This document shows positions 35,169 to 45,642 of a stretch of DNA of 50,748 nt, piece by piece. The position numbers and the translations under genes are program-made. Origin of the DNA: Terfezia claveryi (lineage: Eukaryota; Ascomycota; Pezizomycetes; Pezizales; Pezizaceae); NCBI GenBank assembly GCA_015179025.1, contig WHUX01000304.1, positions 1 through 50,748 of the forward strand, written 5' to 3'. The notes under the pieces were generated by a model. The model saw only the letters and a program-made list of their open reading frames with translations, made no database searches and was not told the origin of the DNA. Position 1 is the stretch's first letter, and each line of letters opens with the position of its first letter.

Positions 35169-35900
35169 GAGAGTCCCCACTAAGCCTCTAGATCTCAGGC
35201 TATCGTTGTATGTGTGCCCCTAATTTTTACGGAACTTAGATTGTTAGTGGTAGAGTATGGGGTGTTAATTTTCCAATTAGTAGTTTCTATAGAGTCCAGT
35301 GACATACCAATATCATTGAGTCTCCACCATACACTTCGAAGAATAATACAGCGAGAGTCCCCATCGAGACCCTACCTACTCGACTAATCATTGTATGTGA
35401 AAGCCACTCCGCATTCAATTTTTGTGGAACTTATATTGTTGGTAGCAAAGTGCGGAGTGTTAATTTTGAAACTACCAGTTTCTATAGAGTCCAGTGACAT
35501 ACCAATATCATTGAGTTTCCACCGAACACTTCGAAGAATAATACAGCGAGAGTCCCTATCAAGGCCCTACCTACTCGGCCGATCGTTATATATGAAAGCC
35601 ACTTCGCATACAATTTTTACGGAGTTTAGATTGTTGGTGACAGAGTACTGGGTGTTAATTTAAGTAGCAGTTACTATAGAGTCCAGTTACATACCAATAT
35701 CATCGAGTCTGCACCAAACACATTGAACAAGGCAGTATCGCTAAATACCAAGAGAGTCCCTATCGAGACACTACCTATTTGGCTAATTGGGTATGTGAAA
35801 GCCACTCTGCATGCAGTTTTTACGGAACTTAGATAGTTAATAGGAGAGTATGCGGTGTCAATTTTGTAACTATAAGTTCAGTGTGGCCGGGCACTATGGC
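35169..35900. repeat. Satellite-like tandem array, about 195-bp unit, four copies
   Basis: GAGAGTCCC recurs near 35169, 35353, 35548 and 35752. Each copy is followed by landmarks such as GTATGTGAAAGCCACT, a TGTTAATTT core and ATAGAGTCCAGTGACATACC. Copies are imperfect, and the last is partial. Confidence 0.8.
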
Positions 35901-36272
35901 CGACATCTGTGAAAAAATCACCTAGGGAAAGAACTGCAACTCCCCAAGAAAATGGCAACACAAGATCCTCACAGGCTGTCGGGGACCCTGAAGCGACACT
36001 GGACGTACAGTATCGACGCTGTACTTAGAGTCACAAATGGAGTGACCGAACACGGTTCGCAAGTTATAGTGCTTGGGAACATTGGATTACTAAGTATTAC
36101 GCAGCCATCATCTGACACACTGAGTCCTCATCAATGTACTGAGGAGTATCAACCACAGTCACTCCAAGTCGGACAAGTCATACGGCAGTCATTGTTCACC
36201 ACGATTCAGAATCCATCATGAAATCCACTTTTACTATTTACCAGTGCTTATGAATATAAGCTTGCACGATTC

Positions 36273-36339
36273 TGTCACGGGGGCCCTATTGACTGATAGC
36301 GCTCTTGCGACTATTAGGACGACCGTAATTTCCTGCCGC
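36273..36339. repeat. 67-bp stub of the long LTR end
   Basis: It starts TGTCACGGGGGCCCTATTG and matches the first 67 bp of the long LTR, then stops abruptly. It may be a truncated copy, or the end of a different LTR family that shares this terminus. Confidence 0.75.
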
Positions 36340-37245
36340 TATAGAGGCACTTCTCTCCTAACGGAGGAACATGCACTTTGTGACCGGTTGGTGAGAGCCA
36401 CTATAGACAACGAAAATAAGGAGAGTAATAGTAGAAGGTGATTCTGTTCAATTCATATGATACTGTCCTCAACGCATGGCCTAAATACGCATGGAGAACA
36501 ATACACGATCTCTGCTGATAAACTGCTAACTGCTGCGCTGCTGTACACGTATCTATGTCTGCATGCCTATCTTTATCACCGCAATTTTCCACCTCTTTTA
36601 TCTTCAAAAACTCTCACATGTAAACTAATCTGCTCCCTTACTTAGGCCCTTATCACACGCGTTACCCTGTTCCTTCGTGTTATTTAATCGATCATTCTTG
36701 TGACATCCATTACCGATATCCAACATCATCCCGACACTTCAACAGATTTAACTTCAGTCGACAAGAACTAATTCTTTCACCTTTTGATAAAAATAGCAAC
36801 TTTTTATCATCAATCCGAGAGTCATACCAAAAACTGTTCGACTCTTATAATCATTTGAAAACTTTTTGCTTGCAGGGTAATCTCAACCGATTTTCGCTTT
36901 TGCCAATGACTTCATTTGCGTTGTTTAGGGTCTTCAGGAGTCTAACAATATAGCCTGATATATCCCCTAAATCAATTCTCCACTAAACTAAATCAAAGGT
37001 AATCGAGTCGCGTGGTAATCTGAGAGTCATACCAAATCCTGTTCGACTCTCAAAATGTTAAAATAAATCAAAAATAAATAAATCTCAAAAAAAATAACCC
37101 AAAGAAAAAATAACTAATTAAAAGATTAAATAAAAACCAAAAAAAACCAAAAAAATAACCATTCCCTCCATATCTCAAAAAAATAACCATTCCCTCCATA
37201 TCCGTCCCCCCTTCTTAAAGTTGGCATCCTCGTCAACACAGCCCA
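36340..37245. other. AT-rich non-coding DNA
   Basis: No gene is recognised. Two similar hairpin-forming stretches with GAGAGTC and GACTCTC-like arms about 25 bp apart lie near 36818 and 37020. From 37060 to 37200 the sequence is A-rich, with a short direct repeat (AATAACCATTCCCTCCATAT) present twice. A purine tract on the minus strand (AAGAAGGGGGGA, about 37205-37216) lies just after the split gene and could be a retroelement polypurine tract. Confidence 0.5.
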
Positions 37246-37733
37246 TCAATCATCTTGGTCCTGCCACTCCTCTTCATCATCATCCCCTTCACCTTCTTCC
37301 TTATCTTCATATTCATCGGAGGTGTAGATTCCGGTATTCCTACAAGCTTCTCTGACCTTGTCGATTGGCAATTCAGTATCTTGGCGACTTGGTGGAGTTG
37401 GTTGTTTTGACGGCAGCTGTACACTAGGAGATGCTGCTATAACAGGTTGTATTTGTGGTGGGTCCTGTTTTCTCATTTTTGGACGTGGGATCCCCTTGTC
37501 TTTTCGAGTTTTCCTGGGAGGAATGGGGTCGTCATTTTCAATTAACATGACCTTTATTTTGATCCCCGACATTAGCATCCGTAGTCATCTTGCTATCCTA
37601 GTTATCGGTATTTGTTGATCCTCATCAGCTTCATTAGTGGCTGCTGATAGCAGAAGTTCTCGAATCTTTTCCACTACTTCGATATCAGTCTTTGTGTCAT
37701 CGTCGAGATCCTCGATATCCTCCTGATCTGGGG
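37246..37733 (-). pseudogene. Unidentified acidic protein gene, 3' part (split by the Penelope-like dimer)
   Basis: The minus-strand frame PDQEDIEDLDDDTKT... continues through one UGA (37585-37587) into KTRKDKGIPRPKMRK and a very acidic end (EEGEGDDDEEEWQDQDD). It is the direct continuation of the frame that breaks at 46195: after removal of the inserted element and one TCTGGGG the codons read AKSP-DQED without a shift. I do not recognise the protein. Its low complexity and setting suggest a retroelement gag or accessory protein, but this is a guess. Confidence 0.6.
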
Positions 37734-38265
37734 GGAGGAGAGAAATGTTAGAATTCCTGAAGAGTATCACGAAGCAGACAACTTGACTTGTGGGTCACTG
37801 TTGGTTTCGTCTGGATTGACTCTTCAGTGCTTGATACTTATACCTTTTCCTACCTCTAGTGTGACTCACGGTAATTGTGATTATTTCCGTGGTGTGGGTG
37901 GGCTGACCACCCTCTTCTAAAAATCTAAATTAAAAGTGTGACTCGTTCATGCATAATGGTGTGACTCATTAAACATGACTGCGTCATGCAGTCAGCAATA
38001 CTAATTTGGGGGCGGTGTGCTAATCTTACCTGCATGCATGACGCATGTGCGACGGGTGTGACTCCGACGTGCATGTGCATGCATGATGACTGCATTGCGC
38101 TAATGCAGGGTAAGCGCTAGTAATATACCCTTGCTAGCGGCTATGTTTCAGTGTGGCACACTAAAAACATAACCGAATTCACCCAGAGTGAGCCGCAACG
38201 AGAGCGGTTACCCAGAGGGGCGAGCGAAGCGAGTAGCGGAAGTGGAGGGGAACGGAGGGTGAAGC
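37734..38265 (-). repeat. Penelope pseudo-LTR, left arm, 3' copy
   Basis: This is the reverse complement of 45643-46184: a GC-rich leader (GCTTCACCC...), GGTTATGTTTTTAG, several GAGTCACAC motifs, the hammerhead core and a C-run end. It shares with the other outer copy the variant AATTAAAAG, where both inner copies have AATTAATAG. Confidence 0.88.
37764..37837 (-). ncRNA. Hammerhead ribozyme, type I (copy 1)
   Basis: Same 74-nt sequence as the copy described at 42337-42410, here on the minus strand in the 3' pseudo-LTR of the left arm. All core residues are kept. Confidence 0.83.
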
Positions 38266-38390
38266 CTTCGTTTTCCCGTTTCCTGGGTATTAGCGTATAG
38301 CCCAAACTAGTATTCTGACTCACTTATCCTGAAGTGGGAACTTACAGGTTATGTTTTTAGAACACGCCACCATATTATTTTTACAGATGT

Positions 38391-40335
38391 AGACTTTCGA
38401 ATAAGTCTCCGAGGGTGGTATCATCTGGAAATGTTTCAAGAAATTTAGCATTGAATCTTTGGCACAAGTCGCCAAGTTAATAGTTTTTTTACGACTAATA
38501 ATCAATGTTGCTTCGAGAAGTTTAGGAGGGATTTGGCTTCCCTGCCAGACTTCTTGAATTCCTTGTTGTACATTTCGTACATCTATAAAATCCTATATTG
38601 GATTAAGAACGGATTTAACTACCATGATGTTATCCACTCCCGCTGGTCTGACCATACGGTACCGGTTTTCCCATCTTGTATTGTAGTTACAGGTAATCCA
38701 TTCTTTGACCAAAACGAGTGGGTACTCTCGGCTGAGGTAAATAGAGGCTAGTTCCTCAACCGATTGCTTGTATATGTCTGCATTAGACGACAAAGCAGCG
38801 AGCCGACTCATCTCTCCGAGGAAAGTTCCTTTTTTCATCCACTTTGGATGCCCCGAAGAGAATGGGATTCGTTCGAAATGGTTTAGTGGTTTCCTGTATG
38901 GTCTGAAGTCGAACTTTCCTGTAGACGGAGAGTGCATAACTTCTAGATCCAAAAATATCATACGATATTTATCCACTTCCCATTTGAGCTTAAGACCTGG
39001 GAAATTCAGGCGCTCTTTGGCATATTCCAGCGCTAAACTTTCGTTTGGCGCGAGGATTATAGTAAAAATGTCATCGATGTACCTTTTGTACAGAAGTACT
39101 TGAGGGTCTTTGATCATATGTTGTTCATATTTAGCCGCGTATAAATTAGCAATATGTGGAGAGCTTGCGACTCCCATTGCTAATCCATTCGTTTGCAAGA
39201 ACAGATTACTACCATACCGAAAAACAAGGTAGTTGTTCGCAATTGAACAGAGTTCTCGGGCAAGTTTGCCTTTGATCTCTCCGTGATGTTTAGAAGCAGC
39301 AGCTTCGACTACATCGTGAATGGCATGAAGCGGGACATTCGGGTAGAATGCTTCTACATCCGCTGAAAGCATGAAAGCTTTCATACCAAACGGAACTTTA
39401 ACCTTTAATAATTCTTGGGCTAGCGTTCTACTGTTAAGTAGAATCGTAGGTGATGTTTTAACTTCATCTTCCAAGAGGTTGCACAACATGGACGCAGCAG
39501 TTTCACCCGTGAAACTGTGGCAAGGAATAATTGGTCTAAACTTGGTCGGTTTTTTATGGATTTTCGGGAGTCCACTAAAGCGTGGCAGCTTCCGAATATC
39601 TTCGTTCCAAGCATTAGCCAGTAGGAAATTTTCCTCTTGTTCGGTCAGGGAATAGGTATCTGACTGAACAATCTGGTCCAAGTGTGTTTGCAAGTTTTTC
39701 ATAACTTCGTGACACTTATCAACGTTGATCTTGGTTATCGATCTATCATTGGCTAAGTAGTCGTTGCATTGCATAATATACCATGTTCGGGATACTACAG
39801 CAGTACCAAGATTCTTGTCTGTACTTGTTACGAACAAGTCGTGTTTTTTCAAGTACTCCAGCAGTTTTGCTGCATCTTTCATCCCTTGGTGATTGATGCC
39901 GGTTGTTTTAGGTGCTTCTTCGATCATTCGACATAATCGAGAACGTCCCTCGGCCAACCCTGCTTCGACAGGTACTGACGCTTTAGGAGCTGATACTGGT
40001 GTATCGGAACCTAGAGAGTAGCGGTGGTCATATGCTTTATTATCTTTACCATTAAAATGACACTTCCATCTAATGGTATTGCAAAAATGTTCGTAATCGC
40101 GTAAGACAATAGAAGAATTTATTTCAGTACTAAACATAAAGCGGAAACCCTTGCTAATGGAGTTCGCCACGTCATGTGGCAACTCCACTCCTTCCAACAG
40201 ATGTACTCCTCGCCGAAATCTAAGCGAGTCCAACAATGCCAGTGGCATACGCTGACGAATTTCCATCACTGCTTGGTTGAAAGGGATGTTTAGTAAACGG
40301 TCTGGATAAGACGATGGGTTGGACCAGGTCCACAT
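38391..40335 (-). pseudogene. Penelope-like reverse transcriptase, left arm
   Basis: From the ATG at 40333-40335 the frame is open for 580 codons to UAG at 38593-38595; the right arm has UGG there. A further 1-nt loss near 38474 breaks the last 70 residues, which should end at 38391. RT motifs in order: STDKNLGTAVV, GLPKIHKKPTKFRPIIP (a Penelope hallmark), SADVEAFYPNVP with the catalytic Asp, TNGLAMGVASSPHIANLYA, KRYIDDIFTI (YIDD), FLDLEV, then YRKP...HPKWMKKGT. All catalytic residues are present. No GIY-YIG or other nuclease motif follows. The true protein may begin further upstream through two introns (see the ORF1 entry). Confidence 0.9.
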
Positions 40336-41401
40336 ACCTTCTGAGTCTTTTTCTGACTCTTTGTCTTCTTCACTTTCGTCGCTGAAGTGGCGGCGTTGGA
40401 TTCGGCTCGCTTCCTCTTCTTCCCGTTTGAAGTTTTTGAGGAGGTGTTTTTCGCCAGCTTTGCTGGCGCTTTGCCCTTTCCGTTGCCTTTTCTCTTCGAA
40501 TCTATAATCGACACAATTTGAGTTAGATATGATCGCTTTAGCCCTTTCGGAGGGATCATACCTTTCTCTTTTCGAAGAGCGTCTTGGACGGCTTTGCGAA
40601 CCGTGTCAGCCAGACTATCTTGGGTGATAGCTGGACCCTGTTGGGGGTCTTTCGCAGCGTCCTTCAACTTCATCTTACTCAGAGCTGTTTCCAACTCTGC
40701 TATTGCCTTGCTTCCGGCAACATCTACTACTCGAGTAGCGTAAGTGAAGATGTCCTGAGAAAGCAGGCCTTTTTCGTTGGTAAGAAATGACGTATTCTTG
40801 CCAGTGGGGGTAGTTGGATCCGTGTGTTATGAAGGGCTACCAGTTCTTCATAACGTTGATCAATAATATTGATCACCGGTTTTTGGATCGCGGGGCGACG
40901 TAGTCTAGTATGGAGGAATGTCACTTCCTGTTCCCTTGCCGTGATGGCTTGGGAGAGCATTTCCATACGGAAGGCCAACACCTTCGATTCGACTCCTGCT
41001 AGGAATACCTTCGCAGTAGAGGTTTGATCGAGTAGATCATTCCCATCATCCAAGTCCATTCCCTCACGGGAATCCTCCAAGTATTCCTTAGAAAATTGGA
41101 TTTTTGGCACATGGATGCCCTGGATTTCAGAGGGCCAGGTCCCTCGTGATTTGTGCTCCTCCAACTTTCTCAAAGTAGCTCGAGACCTGTAATAGGTCTG
41201 AGCTAGCTTGTAGTGTTGGACCAGAAAGGAACGGAGACTTTCGCGATAGCTCGTCGGAATAAGGTCAATGACCTCATTCAGCGACGTCGCGAGCGCAGAG
41301 TGGTTCGCTCGTTGGACAGATTGGTTCATCTGTACGAAGGAGGAGGAGGAGGCGGCGAAGGCTGACGGAGATGGGGAGCGGATGGCACGAAGAGAAGACA
41401 T
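40252..41401 (-). pseudogene. Penelope ORF1 region and basic linker with two candidate introns, left arm
   Basis: The ATG at 41399-41401 (CAACAATGTC context) opens MSSLRAIRSPSPSAFA. It runs to about 40810 and then shifts frame at a run of five C, as in the right arm. The next frame (SFLTNEKGLLSQDIFTYATR...) reaches a candidate 60-nt intron (40502-40561: GTATGA, CTAAC, TATAG). Splicing leads to a Lys/Arg-rich stretch (KRKGNGKGKAPAKLAK, KKRKRAES), then to a second candidate intron (40252-40337, GTATGT...TTCGTCAG) that rejoins the RT frame at RMPLALLDSL. The N-terminal part looks helical, and the linker could be a nuclear localisation or nucleic-acid binding region. No known domain was recognised. 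Confidence 0.65.
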
Positions 41402-41461
41402 TGTTGGATGTTCGTGGGTATGTATGGTCGTTTGTGCGAAAAGAATTCGTCTTTGAAAGTC

Positions 41462-41907
41462 GGGGGGGAGGAGAGAAATGTTAGAATTCCTGAAGAGTAT
41501 CACGAAGCAGACAACTTGACTTGTGGGTCACTGTTGGTTTCGTCTGGATTGACTCTTCAGTGCTTGATACTTATACCTTTTCCTACCTCTAGTGTGACTC
41601 ACGGTAATTGTGATTATTTCCGTGGTGTGGGTGGGCTGACCACCCTCTTCTAAAAATCTAAATTAATAGTGTGACTCGTTCATGCATAATGGTGTGACTC
41701 ATTAAACATGACTGCGTCATGCAGTCAGCAATACTAATTTGGGGGCGGTGTGCTAATCTTACCTGCATGCATGACGCATGTGCGACGGGTGTGACTCCGA
41801 CGTGCATGTGCATGCATGATGACTGCATTGCGCTAATGCAGGGTAAGCGCTAGTAATATACCCTTGCTAGCGGCTATGTTTCAGTGTGGCACACTAAAAA
41901 CATAACC
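41462..41907 (-). repeat. Penelope pseudo-LTR, left arm, 5' copy (truncated)
   Basis: Matches the inner part of the other copies from GGTTATGTTTTTAG to the G/C run, but lacks the GC-rich leader of about 92 bp. That leader is present only once at the centre, in right-arm orientation. Confidence 0.87.
41497..41570 (-). ncRNA. Hammerhead ribozyme, type I (copy 2)
   Basis: Identical core to the other three copies, minus strand, about 95 nt upstream of the left-arm ATG. Confidence 0.83.
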
Positions 41908-41999
41908 TGCTTCACCCTCCGTTCCCCTCCACTTCCGCTACTCGCTTCGCTCGCCCCTCCGGGTAACCGCTCTCGTTGCGGCTCACTCTGGGTGAATTC
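41908..41999. other. Central spacer of the Penelope dimer
   Basis: 92 bp between CTAAAAACATAACC (41894-41907) and GGTTATGTTTTTAG (42000-42013). It is GC-rich and equals the leader that precedes the 3' pseudo-LTR at 45643-45733. The same two 14-mers face each other in the 3' region of each arm (45548-45561 and 45734-45747) around a longer segment. Confidence 0.85.
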
Positions 42000-42444
42000 G
42001 GTTATGTTTTTAGTGTGCCACACTGAAACATAGCCGCTAGCAAGGGTATATTACTAGCGCTTACCCTGCATTAGCGCAATGCAGTCATCATGCATGCACA
42101 TGCACGTCGGAGTCACACCCGTCGCACATGCGTCATGCATGCAGGTAAGATTAGCACACCGCCCCCAAATTAGTATTGCTGACTGCATGACGCAGTCATG
42201 TTTAATGAGTCACACCATTATGCATGAACGAGTCACACTATTAATTTAGATTTTTAGAAGAGGGTGGTCAGCCCACCCACACCACGGAAATAATCACAAT
42301 TACCGTGAGTCACACTAGAGGTAGGAAAAGGTATAAGTATCAAGCACTGAAGAGTCAATCCAGACGAAACCAACAGTGACCCACAAGTCAAGTTGTCTGC
42401 TTCGTGATACTCTTCAGGAATTCTAACATTTCTCTCCTCCCCCC
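42000..42444 (+). repeat. Penelope pseudo-LTR, right arm, 5' copy
   Basis: 445 bp from GGTTATG to the C run. Together with the 91-bp leader it repeats directly at 45643-46184. It contains two TGAGTCA motifs (42206, 42306) and two further GAGTCACAC variants, then the hammerhead. Confidence 0.88.
42337..42410 (+). ncRNA. Hammerhead ribozyme, type I (copy 3)
   Basis: Stem I: GTATCAAGCA pairs with TGCT(TCG)TGATAC, leaving a 3-nt internal bulge. Core box CTGAAGA (42347-42353) fits CUGANGA. Stem II is GTC/GAC with loop AATCCA, then GAAA (42366-42369). Stem III is CAAC/GTTG extended by TGAC/GTCA with loop CCACAA; one C after GAAAC looks bulged. Predicted cleavage is after GTC at 42397. Hammerheads are known in the pseudo-LTRs of Penelope-like elements, and their placement here fits. 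Confidence 0.86.
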
Positions 42445-42505
42445 GACTTTCAAAGACGAATTCTTTTCGCACAAACGACCCATACATACCCACGAACATC
42501 CAACA

Positions 42506-43656
42506 ATGTCTTCTCTTCGTGCCATCCGCTCCCCATCTCCGTCAGCCTTCGCCGCCTCCTCCTCCTCCTTCGTACAGATGAACCAATCTGTCCAACGAGT
42601 GAACCACTCTGCGCTCGCGACGTCGCTGAATGAGGTCATTGACCTTATTCCGACGAGCTATCGCGAAAGTCTCCGTTCCTTTCTGGTCCAACACTACAAG
42701 CTAGCTCAGACCTATTACAGGTCTCGAGCTACTTTGAGAAAGTTGGAGGAGCACAAATCACGAGGGACCTGGCCCTCTGAAATCCAGGGCATCCATGTGC
42801 CAAAAATCCAATTTTCTAAGGAATACTTGGAGGATTCCCGTGAGGGAATGGACTTGGATGATGGGAATGATCTACTCGATCAAACCTCTACTGCGAAGGT
42901 ATTCCTAGCAGGAGTCGAATCGAAGGTGTTGGCCTTCCGTATGGAAATGCTCTCCCAAGCCATCACGGCAAGGGAACAGGAAGTGACATTCCTCCATACT
43001 AGACTACGTCGCCCCGCGATCCAAAAACCGGTGATCAATATTATTGATCAACGTTATGAAGAACTGGTAGCCCTTCATAACACACGGATCCAACTACCCC
43101 CACTGGCAAGAATACGTCATTTCTTACCAACGAAAAAGGCCTGCTTTCTCAGGACATCTTCACTTACGCTACTCGAGTAGTAGATATTGCCGGAAGCAAG
43201 GCAATAGCAGAGCTGGAAACAGCTCTGAGTAAGATGAAGTTGAAGGACGCTGCGAAAGACCCCCAACAGGGTCCAGCTATCACCCAAGATAGTCTGGCTG
43301 ACACGGTTCGCAAAGCCGTCCAAGACGCTCTTCGAAAAGAGAAAGGTATGATCCCTCCGAAAGGGCTAAAGCGATCATTATCTAACTCAAATTGTGTCGA
43401 TTATAGATTCGAAGAGAAAAGGCAACGGAAAGGGCAAAGCGCCAGCAAAGCTGGCGAAAAACACCTCCTCAAAAACTTCAAACGGGAAGAAGAGGAAGCG
43501 AGCCGAATCCAACGCCGCCACTTCAGCGACGAAAGTGAAGAAGACAAAGAGTCAGAAAAAGACTCAGAAGGTATGTGGACCTGGTCCAACCCATCGTCTT
43601 ATCCAGACCGTTTACTAAACATCCCTTTCAACCAAGCAGTGATGGAAATTCGTCAG
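42506..43656 (+). pseudogene. Penelope ORF1 region and basic linker with two candidate introns, right arm
   Basis: The first ATG is at 42506, about 108 nt after the ribozyme cleavage site. The frame runs to 43180, but the likely protein leaves it at CTACCCCCACTGG (about 43096) and continues in the next frame to KEKG. Candidate intron 1 is 43346-43406 (61 nt: GTATGA, branch CTAAC at 43382, TATAG). Splicing gives EKD-SKRKGNGKG, the same basic frame as in the left arm, although the intron is 1 nt longer here. Candidate intron 2 is 43571-43656 (86 nt: GTATGT, ACTAAAC, GTCAG) and puts RMPLALL in frame. Without splicing, the 43234-44502 frame is also open, so the model needs transcript evidence. 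Confidence 0.65.
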
Positions 43657-45527
43657 CGTATGCCACTGGCATTGTTGGACTCGCTTAGATTTCGGCGAGG
43701 AGTACATCTGTTGGAAGGAGTGGAGTTGCCACATGACGTGGCGAACTCCATTAGCAAGGGTTTCCGCTTTATGTTTAGTACTGAAATAAATTCTTCTATT
43801 GTCTTACGCGATTACGAACATTTTTGCAATACCATTAGATGGAAGTGTCATTTTAATGGTAAAGATAATAAAGCATATGACCACCGCTACTCTCTAGGTT
43901 CCGATACACCAGTATCAGCTCCTAAAGCGTCAGTACCTGTCGAAGCAGGGTTGGCCGAGGGACGTTCTCGATTATGTCGAATGATCGAAGAAGCACCTAA
44001 AACAACCGGCATCAATCACCAAGGGATGAAAGATGCAGCAAAACTGCTGGAGTACTTGAAAAAACACGACTTGTTCGTAACAAGTACAGACAAGAATCTT
44101 GGTACTGCTGTAGTATCCCGAACATGGTATATTATGCAATGCAACGACTACTTAGCCAATGATAGATCGATAACCAAGATCAACGTTGATAAGTGTCACG
44201 AAGTTATGAAAAACTTGCAAACACACTTGGACCAGATTGTTCAGTCAGATACCTATTCCCTGACCGAACAAGAGGAAAATTTCCTACTGGCTAATGCTTG
44301 GAACGAAGATATTCGGAAGCTGCCACGCTTTAGTGGACTCCCGAAAATCCATAAAAAACCGACCAAGTTTAGACCAATTATTCCTTGCCACAGTTTCACG
44401 GGTGAAACTGCTGCGTCCATGTTGTGCAACCTCTTGGAAGATGAAGTTAAAACATCACCTACGATTCTACTTAACAGTAGAACGCTAGCCCAAGAATATT
44501 AAAGGTTAAAGTTCCGTTTGGTATGAAAGCTTTCATGCTTTCAGCGGATGTAGAAGCATTCTACCCGAATGTCCCGCTTCATGCCATTCACGATGTAGTC
44601 GAAGCTGCTGCTTCTAAACATCACGGAGAGATCAAAGGCAAACTTGCCCGAGAACTCTGTTCAATTGCGAACAACTACCTTGTTTTTCGGTATGGTAGTA
44701 ATCTGTTCTTGCAAACGAATGGATTAGCAATGGGAGTCGCAAGCTCTCCACATATTGCTAATTTATACGCGGCTAAATATGAACAACATATGATCAAAGA
44801 CCCTCAAGTACTTCTGTACAAAAGGTACATCGATGACATTTTTACTATAATCCTCGCGCCAAACGAAAGTTTAGCGCTGGAATATGCCAAAGAGCGCCTG
44901 AATTTCCCAGGTCTTAAGCTCAAATGGGAAGTGGATAAATATCGTATGATATTTTTGGATCTAGAAGTTATGCACTCTCCGTCTACAGGAAAGTTCGACT
45001 TCAGACCATACAGGAAACCACTAAACCATTTCGAACGAATCCCATTCTCTTCGGGGCATCCAAAGTGGATGAAAAAAGGAACTTTCCTCGGAGAGATGAG
45101 TCGGCTCGCTGCTTTGTCGTCTAATGCAGACATATACAAGCAATCGGTTGAGGAACTAGCCTCTATTTACCTCAGCCGAGAGTACCCACTCGTTTTGGTC
45201 AAAGAATGGATTACCCGTAACTACAATACAAGATGGGAAAACCGGTACCGTATGGTCAGACCAGCGGGAGTGGATAACATCATGGTAGTTAAATCCGTTC
45301 TTAATCCAATATGGGATTTTATAGATGTACGAAATGTACAACAAGGAATTCAAGAAGTCTGGCAGGGAAGCCAAATCCCTCCTAAACTTCTCGAAGCAAC
45401 ATTGATTATTAGTCGTAAAAAAACTATTAACTTCGGCGACTTGTGCCAAAGATTCAATGCTAAATTTCTTGAAACATTTCCAGATGATACCACCCTCGGA
45501 GACTTATTCGAAAGTCTACATCTGTAA
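43573..45527 (+). pseudogene. Penelope-like reverse transcriptase, right arm
   Basis: Same RT motifs as the left arm. A 1-nt loss near 44497 (GAATATT versus GAATTATT) ends the first frame at 44502, between the GLPKIHK region and the palm. The rest (44523-45527) contains SADVEAFYPNVP, AMGVASSP and YIDDIFTI, and has an intact C-terminus (WDFIDVRNVQQ...FESLHL) that the left arm lacks. After the RT there is about 100 residues without an endonuclease motif, so the element is of the endonuclease-deficient kind. Left and right arms are broken at different places. Confidence 0.9.
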
Positions 45528-45642
45528 AAATAATATGGTGGCGTGTTCTAAAAACATAACCTGTAAGTTCCCACTTCAGGATAAGTGAGTCAGAATACTA
45601 GTTTGGGCTATACGCTAATACCCAGGAAACGGGAAAACGAAG

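Larger units (their letters stand above)
33060..36272. other. Non-coding, satellite-like DNA
   Basis: No convincing coding region was seen. The left part (33500-34450) is dense in a TAGTCTGGTT/AACCAGACTA motif in both orientations and contains a duplicated unit of about 335 bp. The right part (35170-35900) is a roughly 195-bp tandem repeat. Short open frames, such as one starting at 35952, have no recognisable product. Confidence 0.6.

Noticed and set aside
35952..36221. 89-codon ORF starting MATQDPHRLSG
   Set aside because: It has no recognisable domain and no partner, and it sits at the edge of satellite-like DNA; chance is likely.
43234..43656. -1 programmed frameshift between the basic ORF and the RT in the Penelope element
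   Set aside because: The AAAAAG run near 43557 does not give a proper X-XXY-YYZ heptamer in phase, and an intron with fungal signals explains the frame change better.
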